Below, piece by piece: positions 37,171 through 49,779 of a stretch of DNA of 64,000 nucleotides. Position numbers and translations under genes: made by a program. The stretch is from Welwitschia mirabilis (taxonomy: Eukaryota > Gnetophyta > Gnetopsida > Welwitschiales), in NCBI GenBank assembly GCA_051453625.1, contig JBOZIK010000001.1, positions 125,285,165-125,349,164 on the forward strand. The letters are read 5' to 3'. The notes beneath the pieces are model-generated. The model did no database searches. It saw only the letters and a program-made list of their open reading frames with translations, and had not been told where the DNA came from. Each line of letters starts with the position of its first letter. Position 1 is the first letter of the stretch.

Positions 37171-37255
37171 ACACATGATGTCCCCATGGTAATTACACAT
37201 GATGTCCCCATGGTAATTACACATGATGCCTACATGGTAATTACACATGGTGGAT
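37171..37255 (+). repeat. 24-bp tandem repeat, three and a half copies
   Basis: Units begin 'acacatgatg' at 37171, 37195 and 37219, with a partial unit at 37243. The first two are identical; the third has 'cctac' for 'tcccc'. Confidence 0.9.
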
Positions 37256-37526
37256 TTTATTTTCCACATAATACCCCTAAATAATACAAACTCATTTTAA
37301 TTTTATTTTTAAGGGATGCCCTTGCATTAACTTTGGTTAAATAGATGCTAATGAAAACCATTTGATTTGAACATATTACTAAAATTTCTTACTAAATAAT
37401 TAAGAATAACTTAAGGATAAGAGTGTAAATAGTGATCAAATTCAAGTTTTTCTAAAGAAGAAGAAAAATAACCTCTATTAAAAAACTAAAAAGATTTTTT
37501 GCAATTATCATCTTAAATGTTAAATT

Positions 37527-38149
37527 NNNNNNNNNNNNNNNNNNNNNNNNNNNNNNNNNNNNNNNNNNNNNNNNNNNNNNNNNNNNNNNNNNNNNNNNNN
37601 NNNNNNNNNNNNNNNNNNNNNNNNNNNNNNNNNNNNNNNNNNNNNNNNNNNNNNNNNNNNNNNNNNNNNNNNNNNNNNNNNNNNNNNNNNNNNNNNNNNN
37701 NNNNNNNNNNNNNNNNNNNNNNNNNNNNNNNNNNNNNNNNNNNNNNNNNNNNNNNNNNNNNNNNNNNNNNNNNNNNNNNNNNNNNNNNNNNNNNNNNNNN
37801 NNNNNNNNNNNNNNNNNNNNNNNNNNNNNNNNNNNNNNNNNNNNNNNNNNNNNNNNNNNNNNNNNNNNNNNNNNNNNNNNNNNNNNNNNNNNNNNNNNNN
37901 NNNNNNNNNNNNNNNNNNNNNNNNNNNNNNNNNNNNNNNNNNNNNNNNNNNNNNNNNNNNNNNNNNNNNNNNNNNNNNNNNNNNNNNNNNNNNNNNNNNN
38001 NNNNNNNNNNNNNNNNNNNNNNNNNNNNNNNNNNNNNNNNNNNNNNNNNNNNNNNNNNNNNNNNNNNNNNNNNNNNNNNNNNNNNNNNNNNNNNNNNNNN
38101 NNNNNNNNNNNNNNNNNNNNNNNNNNNNNNNNNNNNNNNNNNNNNNNNN
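37527..38149. other. Assembly gap (623 N) beside a (TG)n run
   Basis: The right edge opens with a TG dinucleotide run (38150-38166), a likely cause of the break. Long frames spanning the N stretch are artefacts. Confidence 0.95.
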
Positions 38150-38639
38150 TGTGTGTGTGTGTGTGTACTGCTCTTTTTCTAGTAATCATTTATTTACCAG
38201 CATGCCAAAAATAATTCTAGATATAACACATAACATGTCCTAACCATGTAATCTATTTAATATTATCACTTGAATGAGGTTTTTCTTTCCATAAAATATG
38301 TAAATAATTTGTTTAATTCAAAATTATATGTATTTCTATGTAATCTAAAGAGAGAAGAATGATCTTGCTTTATCTAATGCCTAAAGTTAATCCATAAATA
38401 AATGGCATAATCACCTAATAATAAGCATTTGTTATATACATTAAAATAGGCATTTTGATTCTAGACAGAGACATAAGAAAAATAAAATGTAATCAACTAT
38501 TGAAGAATAAAATGAATATGGATTCAATATTTGATCAAGCATTTAAAAACTCTTTAAAGATAAGACTAATGTTGTTAAAAGTAATAAATAACATAAAGCT
38601 ACTCTTTAAAAAAAGACTAAAAACTTTTTTCTAAGGAAT

Positions 38640-38835
38640 CCATCTAAAAAGAGAATATTTCAATCTTATTAAATAAATTCTTTATCATATTAAAATCTCT
38701 ATTAAGGATCCAAGGAATATTTGAAAGAGTATAAGTTAACTCTAATAATATGGTAGTTCTTTGGGAAGCTTCATTGAGAGTATACATGGAATAGATTCTA
38801 AGAAATCCATGAGGGGAAGAAAGAAGCACCAACTA
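38640..38835 (-). pseudogene. LINE endonuclease fragment
   Basis: The minus-strand frame reads 'LRIYSMYTLNEASQRTTILL' and then 'IPWILNRDFNMIKNLFNKI', matching the [IV]-Y-G-P...W and P-W-x-x-x-G-D-F-N blocks of the APE endonuclease of plant L1. The Asp and Asn of the D-F-N block are kept. The remainder of this LINE would lie at lower coordinates, where the gap and unreadable DNA follow. Confidence 0.75.
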
Positions 38836-41690
38836 CATCTTTAATATAAATTATAACCATTTTAAACTATTTTAGAGTACCAATATGAATAAAGAATAGT
38901 AGAATGATTACATTGCTGGTATGATGTTTCATAGTACTTTTTTACAAAGATTATTTCTTCTTTAAATATTTTCATTTCTTATAATAATATAAAATTAGGA
39001 GATAAAGAGGATATTTTTAAATGAAATCCCATACTCCTTTTTTTCTATAGGGTATATGTAAGCCCTTAAATATTCTAAGAATATATAATCATGTACATGT
39101 GAGAAGTGAGACTCGTATCCTATTAAATGGGTTAATCATTAGGTTGTAATTAATGTCTATGTGGTTCTATTAGTTATTTTTTAAAGCCTAAAATTAATTA
39201 GAGATTTTGATATTGTTCTTTAATCCTTTGGTAATATAAAAAGTGCTACCATTACAAAGCTTAATTTTCTTGAATATTCATTAATATTTGGCTATTTATA
39301 TGATTTGACTAATTTGACATCTTTTATACTTGATTTTTGAATATTTTTAAATCATCATTTGAACAATAGCATGTGCATTTTATGCAATTAAAACTTAAAT
39401 AAAAAAGCATTAACATTTTTTCCCTTTTCCACATAAATTATATTAAATAACTTAATTTTTTTTTTTTGTTGTAAGACTTTGACCACTAGATAAAGTATTT
39501 TGTTTTTAAAAAAAAAATATAAAGTAGAATGCTTTTAATATTTATTCTTACAAAGTTTATTTGTGCACTTCTCTATTATAAGACGGGATGAGAATTAAAT
39601 AAATAACCTTCTCTAGAAAAATAGTTGTAGGAATTGAAAAGATTAAAATAGACAACCTATTACTAATGTGTCATAAGACAATCTTTAAGAAATAAAACTT
39701 TATTTTTATTATTCAAATCTATATTGATAAAATACATTGTTATTCTTGTAATAAGGAAGAAAAATTTGGAATATCAATAACTAGCATAAGAATCTTAATA
39801 ATCTTAGACTCAATATTCTTACAAATAAGAGGAAACTTTTAAAACTCTGCAAACAAGACACATGACAGTAGTCTAAATCATTATCATCAATATCCTATTT
39901 TCATTGTCAAACTATTAAAATAGCAATGTAATGAATAATAGATCTCAACTATAAAAGATTCTAAGAAAAGGATTTTGCATGCAAGGCTATAGTGATTATG
40001 TAATAAAATCAAATTTATCTCTTCAAGAAAAGATTTTGATCTTAGAAGATAATCCAAGATTTATAAGACATAATATTACAAGAAAATATCCACCTGTTAC
40101 TCAATTAAATAATTAGGTAAGATAAAACCAAAGTCCCCAGCTACTATTTAACATTTAAAATTATGTAATAAGTATTCTAGATAATCAAATTTAATAATGT
40201 TTATGGTATGAAAACACCTAATATAGAGGGTGAGATTATTGAAAAGTTCAAAATCCTTGTGTTATCATAATTTTAGGAAACCCTTTCTAATTTACAACTA
40301 ATTTTTTAAAATTATAGAAAAACCTCTCTGATTTACATCATTAAATCTTCGTAGTTATAAAAAAACCTCTTAAATTTACATTTTAACCATTTTTATGATC
40401 TCAGACTATTAATAGTTATTAGAAATATGATTTAACAGTATTTTATGATTAGATAGCTTTAAGGATTATTCCATTTTCTTCTTTTATTAATCATTCACAT
40501 ACATATGAGATACTTCTTTTAGCACTCAAACTTATTTCTTCATGTTTACATCTAGTTATCATATATCTTATATTATAATGAAGTAGAATAGATATCATTT
40601 AAACTTTAAGAAAAAAATTAATGTACAAGAAATCACCTTGAATTGTTTTTTTTTTTTTTTTTAGAAGAAATAGTTATAGATTAAAAGTTAAAATGTTATT
40701 AAAAAAACAAGAACTTTATATCAAAACTGCATCTTATTTTTCAAATCAAATGTATATGCTTAATTAAAATATAAATAATTTCAGCGATAAGATTCATCTT
40801 ATGGAGCTAAAATACAAGTGCAAAGACGTTAATGCATAGTACAATATAATATTCAAGATTATTATTATTATTAGGTGATAACATTTTTTATTAAATCTAA
40901 CTCTAACTTAGGGTTAATAATGAGTCTTGGATATAGAAGATAAGATAAATAAATATGTAACCAAAAATAAGTGTTTGTAAGTCTACAATTGTTTTTAGAA
41001 TTTCAAAATATGGAATTTAATACCTAAAAAAATAATGTAAAGAAATTACTTCAATATTTTTCTAGTTTACTCTCTCTTCTAAGATTGAATTTGATGGAAA
41101 TTAAGATAGAGATTTGTTTTTAATTGAAACTATCCTTCAAAACATAAACTAAAGCATTCAATTATAAGTAATAGAAGATTTTGATTTTCTAGAAATAGGT
41201 ATTTTCCAACTATATCTCTAGTAATAAGGAAGGAGGATTATAGGGATTTGAGAACCTCTCCATTAATGTAGACTTAAGAAAACTTGTTGAGGATTGATTT
41301 CATATCTCTTTACTAATTTATGAAATAGATAAGGCTACTAACTAGGATTCAAGAATTCCAAGCCTAGTCTTAGTAATAAAATCCTTAATGATTTATCTTC
41401 TTATTATCATGGAACAAAAATTAACAATTAATATTTAAGAAGTATCAAAAGCTATCAATTAGTTATCTTGTATAAATATACTTAACAATGATTTAGGCTC
41501 TAAGTTATCTAAGTATATAATAGTAGATTCTATAAATTTAGAAACTTAATTCATGTAAATATACTTCATCAAAAAATAAATAAATATATTAGGAATTATT
41601 GCAATCTGAATAGTATAGTAAGTAATTCTACTATTTACAATGAAAAAAAGAACTCTTCTTAACTTGAAGGAAAGAATGATGCATCGTCAT
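38836..41690. other. Unassigned AT-rich DNA
   Basis: No coding block found. 40272-40385 holds about three diverged units of a 'tatagaaaaacctct..gatttaca' motif. A 17-base T run is at 40646-40662. 'gagactcgtatcctat' near 39108 faintly resembles a reversed tRNA B box. Confidence 0.35.
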
Positions 41691-41790
41691 NNNNNNNNNN
41701 NNNNNNNNNNNNNNNNNNNNNNNNNNNNNNNNNNNNNNNNNNNNNNNNNNNNNNNNNNNNNNNNNNNNNNNNNNNNNNNNNNNNNNNNNN
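41691..41790. other. Assembly gap (100 N) with duplicated flank
   Basis: The bases before the gap ('cttgaaggaaagaatgatgc', 41663-41682) recur immediately after it (41791-41810) with one change, so the gap probably separates overlapping contig ends. Confidence 0.9.
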
Positions 41791-43249
41791 CTTGAAGGCA
41801 AGAATGATGCATCTTCATAAGATTTAAAAGCCTCTTAACCCTACATGTAAATAATTCAACCTTGAAAATATCTATTTCAAACTCTATTTTTTTAATCCCT
41901 TTTCTAAATATTCTTAATAAATTTATGAACTATAAAATACCTTTGTATGTCCTAAGAAAGAATGATAATTAAGATCAATCAAAATATAATGGGATTTTCT
42001 ACTTTGCTTATTTAAAATTATCATTTATACCTTTACAGCTAGGACATAATACTATATCTTGTTAATACGTTTCTTCTATTTTGTTTTTACTAAATGAAGA
42101 GAACTCTATTATTATACATTACCTAAAATTTAAAGTGAAGATATGGTAGAGAGGGATCCTATAAAAGCTTCTTTTAAAAAATTGGATGAATCCTAAACAT
42201 CTTTCAAAAACACTATCAAAAATAGATGAAACTACCACTCAGATTTAGAACTTGCACATAGATGGTTATGATTTAAGAGTCATATGAGGGATTTGGATGA
42301 TATTTATCATAGAGTTTATAGTATCCATTTTGATAAAAAATTGTAGTTGATGACCCTAATCAAAATCAAAGAGATTAATATAGTGACATTTATTTCAAGG
42401 AAAGAAAATTCTCAAAAAAAAAAAATTAGATAGATATTTAAATTCTTCTAAATATATCTTAATAGATGTGGTCAATAAATGAAGAAGTTGAAGTTTCATA
42501 GTAGTAAACATGAGGCTTATTACTTATATAGATATATTAAAGTAGAGGATGAAATAAAATCACTATTTAATTTGAAGATAAATTAACTTATAAAATCTAA
42601 AAATCAAACTAAATTTGTATTATATTCATAGATCCTTAAGATCTACTTGGTAGCTGATATATACATGCTATAAAATTTTAAAATATCATTAATAGAATTA
42701 CCAGTTGTTCTTCATACAACTTAGAATAAATCAATTAAATTGATAACTTCATAGTTATTATATAAGTTAGAATATTAAATTAGTATAGAAAAAAAGGACT
42801 TATCAACTTAGAATAAATTACCATAATTGGTATTTGATTTCATAGTTGATAAGTCCATTATTCTTAAGGATATCAAGTCATTTTCCTATTTTAACACTTA
42901 GATAATGAGATTCCATTCTTGCTAATAATGAGATTCGATTCTTACTTTTTTCTATTTTAACACTTAAATAATTAGAACCCATTCTTGCTTTATTATTATA
43001 CACTATAAATGTTGAGCAATAAAAACTGTTAAATAGTTTGAATTTACATTAAAACATTTTATATGTTACTTAGGTACAAATTTTGCTTTTTTTTTATGTT
43101 CTCCCAAAGACTATAAACAACCTTTTGTTTCACAGTCTTGCAAACCTATTTAGGATCATAATAGAAAATGTGATCTTAAATATTTCATTTTTTATGGCAT
43201 AAAACTTCATCATGGAATCATCCTTTATCTTAAGTTCCTAAAATCACTC
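41791..43249. other. Unassigned AT-rich DNA with small repeats
   Basis: Contains an inverted repeat GGACTTATCAACT (42796-42808 with its complement at 42844-42856, loop 35) and a 66-bp direct repeat ('ctattttaacactta' at 42886 and 42952). No coding signal. Confidence 0.4.
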
Positions 43250-44450
43250 ATTTTAAGTATTTATTCAATATGACTATAAACATATTAGGATTTTATGCTA
43301 TAAACTGATAAGTAGCTTCAACTTCTAAGGGCATGATCTCTATTTCAAGTAGTATAATATCATATCATATTTATCTCTTCTCTTTAAATTCCTTTAGCAA
43401 GAGTAACATTTGAATGTTATTCTTTTTGACCTAGTATTAATTTTCTTAATCAAGATCGTAAACAATACACTCATAGATAATAGTTAGCTAAAAATTTACA
43501 TGATAGAGTCATTTTTAATTTTTCCAAATTAAAATAGATTTCTTATTACATTTGCTTTTCAAGTTAAACAAGGGTATCCTTCCACTTGTAACACTTTGAT
43601 AAATGCATTTGTTCCATTTGTATTTACATAAAAATTTAATATCAATGTATTTAGAAAAGGTAATTATATCCAATTACTTATTTTCTATGAAATATTATAT
43701 GTGCCACACATCATGACTTTGGTTTTTTGTACATTAAATTTCATTTTTGAATACTAGAAGAAGTCACCAAATTGTTAATATTTTTTTGTAGTCAATCTTT
43801 TGATTTTAATATTAAAACAAAATCATTAGGTTATGGAAAAACTCTAATAAGAGTATCTCTAATTGTAATTACATGTTTAGTTGGCAAGTTATGTATCCAA
43901 TATTTTAAGTTTATCACTAAATAATTCAAAAAGGGTTGGTTTTTAGATTATGAATAGCAATTATATTAGAGATTTGAAATTGTGGTAAATGCCTTCATAA
44001 CTTGATTTAGCTAGTAGAATCATATGCCTTAGAAAAATTTATAAAATAGATACTAGTTTTTTATGTGAATATTTTTCTTTATTAATAAGACATTTTAGGC
44101 TAATCAGGAGGTTCGCATTCACATCGGTTTTTTTGAAGCTTCCTATAACATTACATATACATTATTTTCTTTAGTCAATCTTTTAACCATAGAAGCTGGA
44201 ATATAATATAAAAGACTGCTAAAAAAATTATTTATTATTATTAGCCTATAGTTATGTATATCATTCCTCCCTTTTCAAAGAGCATAACTACTTTATTAAT
44301 AAAACATTGTCTAATCTAGCTTATACATCTAAGTTTAAATTCTTTGAAATTGCATCTCATATCAATGGTTAAACTATTTAATCATTTATCCATTCATCAA
44401 TGACTCTTCCTAATGCTAGTCTTTGGATATACTACATTATGTCATTAAGA
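43250..44450 (-). pseudogene. Non-L1 LINE-type reverse transcriptase remnant
   Basis: Minus-strand blocks appear in the right order for a non-LTR RT. 'LALGRVIDEW' (about 44395-44425); 'SFKKT' then 'NLLISLKCLINK' (about 44075-44140) at the G-F-R...D-x-x-x-x-L-x-x-L-I position; 'NFSKAYDST' (44010-44040) for the catalytic D-F-x-K-A-F-D; 'NDFVLILKSKD' (about 43800-43835) for Y-A-D-D; 'MKFNVQKTKVMMCG' (about 43690-43735) for the N-x-x-K-T-K-V-M block; 'YKWNKCIYQSVTSG' (near 43600); and 'LLEIEIMPLEVEA' (about 43315-43352). This suits a Jockey/CR1-like layout better than L1. Stops and frameshifts show it is dead. The clade is inferred. Confidence 0.72.
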
Positions 44451-47288
44451 GAAATGAGAAATGTACTATCATCACTATTGAATGTCTTTAAAAGAAAACA
44501 CATTTTCTATTCTCTTCATTTTTTTGAATTAAATGTTATAAAATTCTTGGCTCTTTCCTAATAATTTAAAGTAAACTAATTTATCTTTACTTAATAAATT
44601 ATCTATTTTTAAAGTAAATAAGATTTCTATTTGATTTGATTACCTATAGTCACATTTGAGTCTTTACTAAAATTCTAATTATCTTAAGTTCTTCACCAAT
44701 TCACTAATAATCTTTTACATTTTTCTTTTTAAACATATAAGTATTTACTACAAGTAAAGTTTCTATAAGGCAATAATAAGATCCATCTTAATTTCATTTT
44801 AAAAATAGTAAAATAAAGTATTTACATTTTTCATCAATTCACTACTGATCCTATACATTCTTCTAAATTTCATCTTAAACTATTACTTTATTTTTTTAAA
44901 TTATTTTCAAAAAGTATTATCTCTTAAAATGTCTAATACAATGCACCTCTATTAAGACTATAAAGTACAAGAAGCAATAACAAGATTCAATTACTTTTTT
45001 ACGTACTTCAAAACATGTAGTCTCATTAACATTCTTAGGACTGAAAATTAGAAAACCAGTGTTAGAGAAACCTTAAGGTCTTATAAAATATTAGTACTTT
45101 ATGAAGCATTTATCTCTCATGCATTAATAAAAGTTCCACAGATGGACTTTAAGGTTTGGAAAAATATGTACATTAACAAAGAGTGAATTAATGGAAACAA
45201 AACAAAAGCATCCTTATGTTTCATAAGATTATGATATTTTTCATTTTCACATCTTAAAGATAAAAATAAATGAATAATCAAACAATGTAGAGGTCATAAT
45301 TAAAAGGAATCAAAGCCAACAAACAAGGAGGTTAGTTAATTAAAAATGGTCTTAATAATGAAATAATCTAATTTTTTAAAACTAAAAACTAAATAACCTT
45401 GTAATTCTACTTATGAAGAAAGGGGCATCTAAATTAAACAATAATGGAATTTTAATTGCAATTGTTAGAGGAGAAATTTTAAATATAGTGAAAATCTATG
45501 CTATAATTATGTATTTTTTAATCTCATAAGGATAAAGGCATATGTGGCTGATCATTAACATTAAAATAGAATATATAAGTAATTTAAATAAAATTTACAA
45601 TGATAAATAATGATAACTCTATAAATATTCGAGGGATATGAGCTTCCAAAAAAATTATTAAACATAAAAATATAAGTTTTAACATACAAAAAAGAGGTTC
45701 TAACAAATAACCCACCATAAAAGTAACATAAAATATTCATTAGGCCATAGTATAACTGAAATTAAATAATATAGTTTTAAAAGGGAAAAAAATCCTACAT
45801 AAGATAGTTTAAAAAAATTCAATATTTTTCATGATTCCCTAAGGGGAAAAATCTTGGGTCATTTTGTTTTCCACTCTAAAGGGTAGTTGATAGCTACATT
45901 TTATGTGGAATATGAGAAGGTTTACTTCATTAAGATTCCTTGGATTAACCTTAAACACTAAACAATTTAGAGTGACCTTAAACACTAAATAATCTCACAG
46001 AACTATTACTCAAGATGTTGCATGAGGTTACTAATCTTAATCTAAATCTTTTTTTCTTACATTTTTATTTGAAGTGTATCATGATACAAAATATTAGATT
46101 TTACTTGAAAACTTAAAAAAGAAGAGATTTTACATTTAAAAAGAAAAAATTTTATGACAAAATTACCATAGATAACATAAAATAAAATGCTGTGTTTGAC
46201 ACTAGATGAAGGCATCATCTTTGATATATTAGGGCTATCTCTACAAACTATTAATTTTTTGTCTATTAGTAATATTTGAAGGGAACTACAATTCCACATC
46301 TTAAGTTTAATAGAAAAGCTACATGTTATGAATGTTTACTCAAATAATTCATTATCTTTGTACAAGGGGAAATAATGGAATGTAATTCTAGGTTGTAACG
46401 GTAACTATCTAAATCTAATCCTTAATGAAGAATATATCAATTAAAGTGCTTATGTTTTAGAAACATAGAAATTTTGTAGATGCTAAAAGATCTTTTAATC
46501 TATATAATTTAAGTATTATTTTTTTTTCATTTTCTATTTAGATTTTGAAAAATCATTACGTCTTCTTTCATCAAATTGTAGACACTTTCTACTCTATAAG
46601 TTAATCATTTGTCCATTGAAAATTATATAAGATTAAGTTATTATTATTACTGGTTATCTTGTCCTCCAAATAACTATATACTTAATTGTAAAATCTCTTG
46701 ATGTTATGTGTGAAACCATAGAGTGGCTTAAATAATTTTGATGGTAAATAAATCTCATTTAAATTAAAAATACTAATGATATCAAACTTCTTTTCATCTA
46801 ATGAGATATCAATTTAGCATTTGAAGAGCCTTTGTGATGTTTCCAATTGGAATTCACTAAGATAAAATTATTTGAAGGAAGGAACAACAAATTTTTACTT
46901 AATTTTAATCAATGAAATTTTGAATCATTCTTTGTGCTGATCAAATACTTTTAAAGATTTATGTATCCCCTAGTATTACTAAGTAATTTCATATGACCTA
47001 ATTTAGAGAATTTAGTTTTTTCTAGATATTCTTGTCCTTAGGTTTATACTCTTTTAATTTAGTAAATAAAAGATCGAAAGTAATACTATGTAATGGGAAA
47101 AAATTTATGATCCATCTAGCACATAGACATTATACCTATTAGAAATTATTAATGATTTTTTAATACTCTTCTTTTATTGAAAGGTATTGGTAAATCTAGT
47201 TTTGATGATTTCACTTGTCAAATATTTTGTATCATTTTCTAGATAGGTTAATGCAAAGAAAATCAGATCATGAATAGCATAAGTCAAT
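44451..47288. other. Unassigned AT-rich DNA
   Basis: May include the 5' part of the LINE above (endonuclease expected on the minus strand) but no motif could be read. A 27-bp direct repeat 'ccttaaacactaaa' starts at 45949 and 45976. The minus-strand frame at 46057-46299 has no recognisable product. Confidence 0.35.
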
Positions 47289-48680
47289 GTTAGATCTTCA
47301 AGATGATATCTCAAAAAAAGTTTAGCTCACAATTGAAAAATACAAAATCATTTAACTTAAGATGTCTATAGAATGGAATATGTCTATGGGAAAGACATGT
47401 ACACTATTGAAGATGTCTATAGTAAAGATGTCTACATCTTAAAGAGTCTATGATATATCAAGTTTTAGATTATAGGTCGAATATGATTATCTTAATGAAG
47501 ACACCTATACTTAAAGATGAATTTAACACAGTTGAAATACTTCTACATGTTTAAATATGTCTACATTAAATTGGAATAGGTAGCAGGGTCAATTTGTGCT
47601 TTGACAAATATTTTACTTTTTAGGATAGCTATCAAGTTTTGCATTACAGATTCATGATCACAAAGAATTAGAGATTATATAATCCAATTTTCATTAAGTT
47701 TTGGGCATCTTGAAATAAGATGTCTACCAAGTGAAAATTGTCTTACTATTAGTAGATCTCTACAATTTTAAAGAAGTCTTTAATAAAGGTTCATGTTAAA
47801 TTAAAATAAAGATGTATTCCCAATGCTTAGTCCTTCCTATTCATTACATGATAGTTACAAAGTTGAAATAGCTAAATCTCCTAGGTCAAATAGTTACAAA
47901 CTCTTTAATAGTATAAAGGCATTTTGTGAAAAATATGTTAAAAAATAAACAAGTCTATATTAAAGGAAACAAATGAATGAGTGATTAAATCTACTCATGA
48001 ATCATCAAGTTATCATTTGTAAAGGAATGTTTAGTGCCTACATTTTTTATTCATTGGATCCTATAACATTGCATTTTTCTTTAACACTCATGATGATGAC
48101 AACAATAAGGAATCAATATCTTCTTTAAAGATACATTATTTATACTTGTTATTATATTTATTTATTGGATTTTAATTGTTAAATTATTTTATTATTGAAC
48201 ACTCTTGTACAGTTCATTCTTTTTTATCAAAACTTAAGGATCCCTTGCTAGGATTCCTTATTATAAGATAATCCTTGTACGATTTTACTTTGAAAGTACC
48301 TGTGAGCACTTGTGTTATTGTATTATTGGATTTTCCTAAGGTAAAAAGATTGCTACCTTGCAAGGAGCATCTCACATTGTAGTCATACTTGTGTGCACAT
48401 TTTTTGTTGGTATCCCTAAGGGGAAGAGATTGTTTCCTTACAAGGAGCATCTCATTTTTGTATATAAGGTTAGTGGTGCATTAAAACCACTATTCTTTAT
48501 AAGTTAAGAATATTGATAAGTATGAGAGGAAGCTAGCCTTTATATGCAGATGTACCTAGGTGGGAAAACCAAGTTATCTCAATAAGGTATTTATTATATT
48601 ATTTTTCAATTTGCTATTGGTGAAAGTTTTCTTTAGTAAAATTCATTCACCCCTCTCCTCTAAGTTCAATTATTCTTAAG
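47289..48680 (+). repeat. 5' LTR of the Sirevirus-like element
   Basis: Starts around TGTTAGATCT and ends just before the primer site. Contains a cluster of AGATGTCTA-type motifs (47360-47730), an 80-bp direct repeat (cctaagg at 48335 and 48415), and TATATAAGGT at 48461-48470. 'gagaggaagctagcc' near the end is the kind of sequence seen in Sirevirus-type LTRs. The start is set by similarity to 61709 and is uncertain. The minus-strand frame at 48214-48450 is part of it. Confidence 0.65.
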
Positions 48681-48692
48681 TGATATCAGAGT
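48681..48692 (+). other. Primer-binding site, initiator tRNA-Met type
   Basis: TGATATCAGAGT matches TGGTATCAGAGC at 10 of 12 positions, the two changes being G-to-A and C-to-T. It lies about 40 bp before gag. Confidence 0.85.
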
Positions 48693-48731
48693 AAGTACTC
48701 ATAAAAAAGGAGTAACTTATTTATGTAAACT

Positions 48732-49774
48732 ATGAAAGAGGTGCCATCCATTAGACCTCCACTCTTTGATGGAACTAACTATGCTTATTAGAAGATGAGG
48801 ACATAGGTGTACTTATAGTCTTTTGNNNNNNNNNNNNNNNNNNNNNNNNNNNNNNNNNNNNNNNNNNNNNNNNNNNNNNNNNNNNNNNNNNNNNNNNNNN
48901 NNNNNNNNNNNNNNNNNNNNNNNNNNNNNNNNNNNNNNNNNNNNNNNNNNNNNNNNNNNNNNNNNNNNNNNNNNNNNNNNNNNNNNNNNNNNNNNNNNNN
49001 NNNNNNNNNNNCAATAGAATAGCAGGTTATAAGATGGAAAAAGAGGTATGGAACATTCTAGTAGAAACATATGAGGGAACTTCTATTCTCAAGCAGTTAA
49101 AGCTTTGTGTATGAACAAACCAGTTTGAAAATCTTAATAAAAATAATGGAGAGAGAGTTTGTGAGTACTTCACAAGATTCTCCACCATTGTGAACGTAAT
49201 ATGTGGTATTAGAGAAAGTATTCTAGAGGTAAAGGTAATACAAAATGTTATTATATCTCTAACCCTTGAATACAAGCCTAAGATAATAGCCATGAAAGAA
49301 TCTAGATATTTCAACTCCATGAAGATTGAGGAACTACAAAGTGCTCTAATAGCCTATAAAACTAATCTCATACAAGATGGTACCTTAAAAGAACAGTCCA
49401 TTTTACTTAAGACCAATGAAAGTACAAAACAAATCTTAAGAAGAAAAAAGACAAAGGAGAAACTAGAAGAAGATAACTCTGAGGAAGATGTAGATGAGGA
49501 ATTCACTCTCATCACAAGGAATGTTAAAATACTTATCTTACACAAACACAACAAAATGAAGGACTACAAAAAATCATCTAGATTAGAAGGTAGATATAAG
49601 TTTAAATGTAAGACTTCTAATAACACTTCATTTTCTTAAAAATCTAATCTTTCCAAGCTAGAATGTTGGGTATGTGGAGGATAAGGACACATTACCTCAG
49701 AATGTCCCATTTTTAATATAATGTAGGGAAATGCATCAAAGAAAGAGCTAAAGAAAAGGAGATCTTTCTTCATA
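48732..49774 (+). pseudogene. Sirevirus-like gag, 5' part
   Basis: ATG at 48732 opens 'MKEVPSIRPPLFDGTNYAY', matching the P-x-F-D-G-x-N-Y-x-x-W start of copia gag (the Trp is now a stop). After a 186-N gap, 'KEVWNILVETYEGT', 'LEYKPKIIAMKESR' and 'IEELQSALIAYK' are the UBN2-type gag core (49045-49360). An acidic segment 'EEDNSEEDVDEE' and a zinc knuckle C-W-V-C-G-G-stop-G-H-I-T-S-E-C (49651-49695, exact C-x2-C-x4-H-x4-C spacing) follow. The open frame 49190-49639 (149 codons) is its longest intact piece. The antisense frames here are shadows. Confidence 0.9.
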
Positions 49775-49779
49775 GGATG
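49775..49779. other. Target-site duplication GGATG, left copy
   Basis: GGATG precedes the LTR at 49780 and is repeated at 58681-58685 directly after the other LTR. Gag sequence is continuous across the site when one copy is removed. Confidence 0.9.

Larger units (their letters stand above)
35111..37526. other. Unassigned AT-rich DNA, possibly LTR-like
   Basis: No coding block recognised on either strand. On the minus strand 'cttataaataagaggatg' (36950-36970) is TATA-like with a plausible start region, as in an LTR. 35280-35400 is dominated by 'aatga' and 'atgta' words. Two short tandem arrays near 37.1 kb are listed separately. Confidence 0.35.

Noticed and set aside
37452-38189. Long open frames across N blocks (also near 56929-57584 and 62276-63206)
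   Set aside because: They consist almost wholly of unknown bases; only a few real codons at each end. Artefacts of the gaps.
46057-46299. 80-codon minus-strand frame as a host gene
   Set aside because: No recognisable domain, Lys/Phe-rich as expected from AT-rich DNA, no nearby gene structure.
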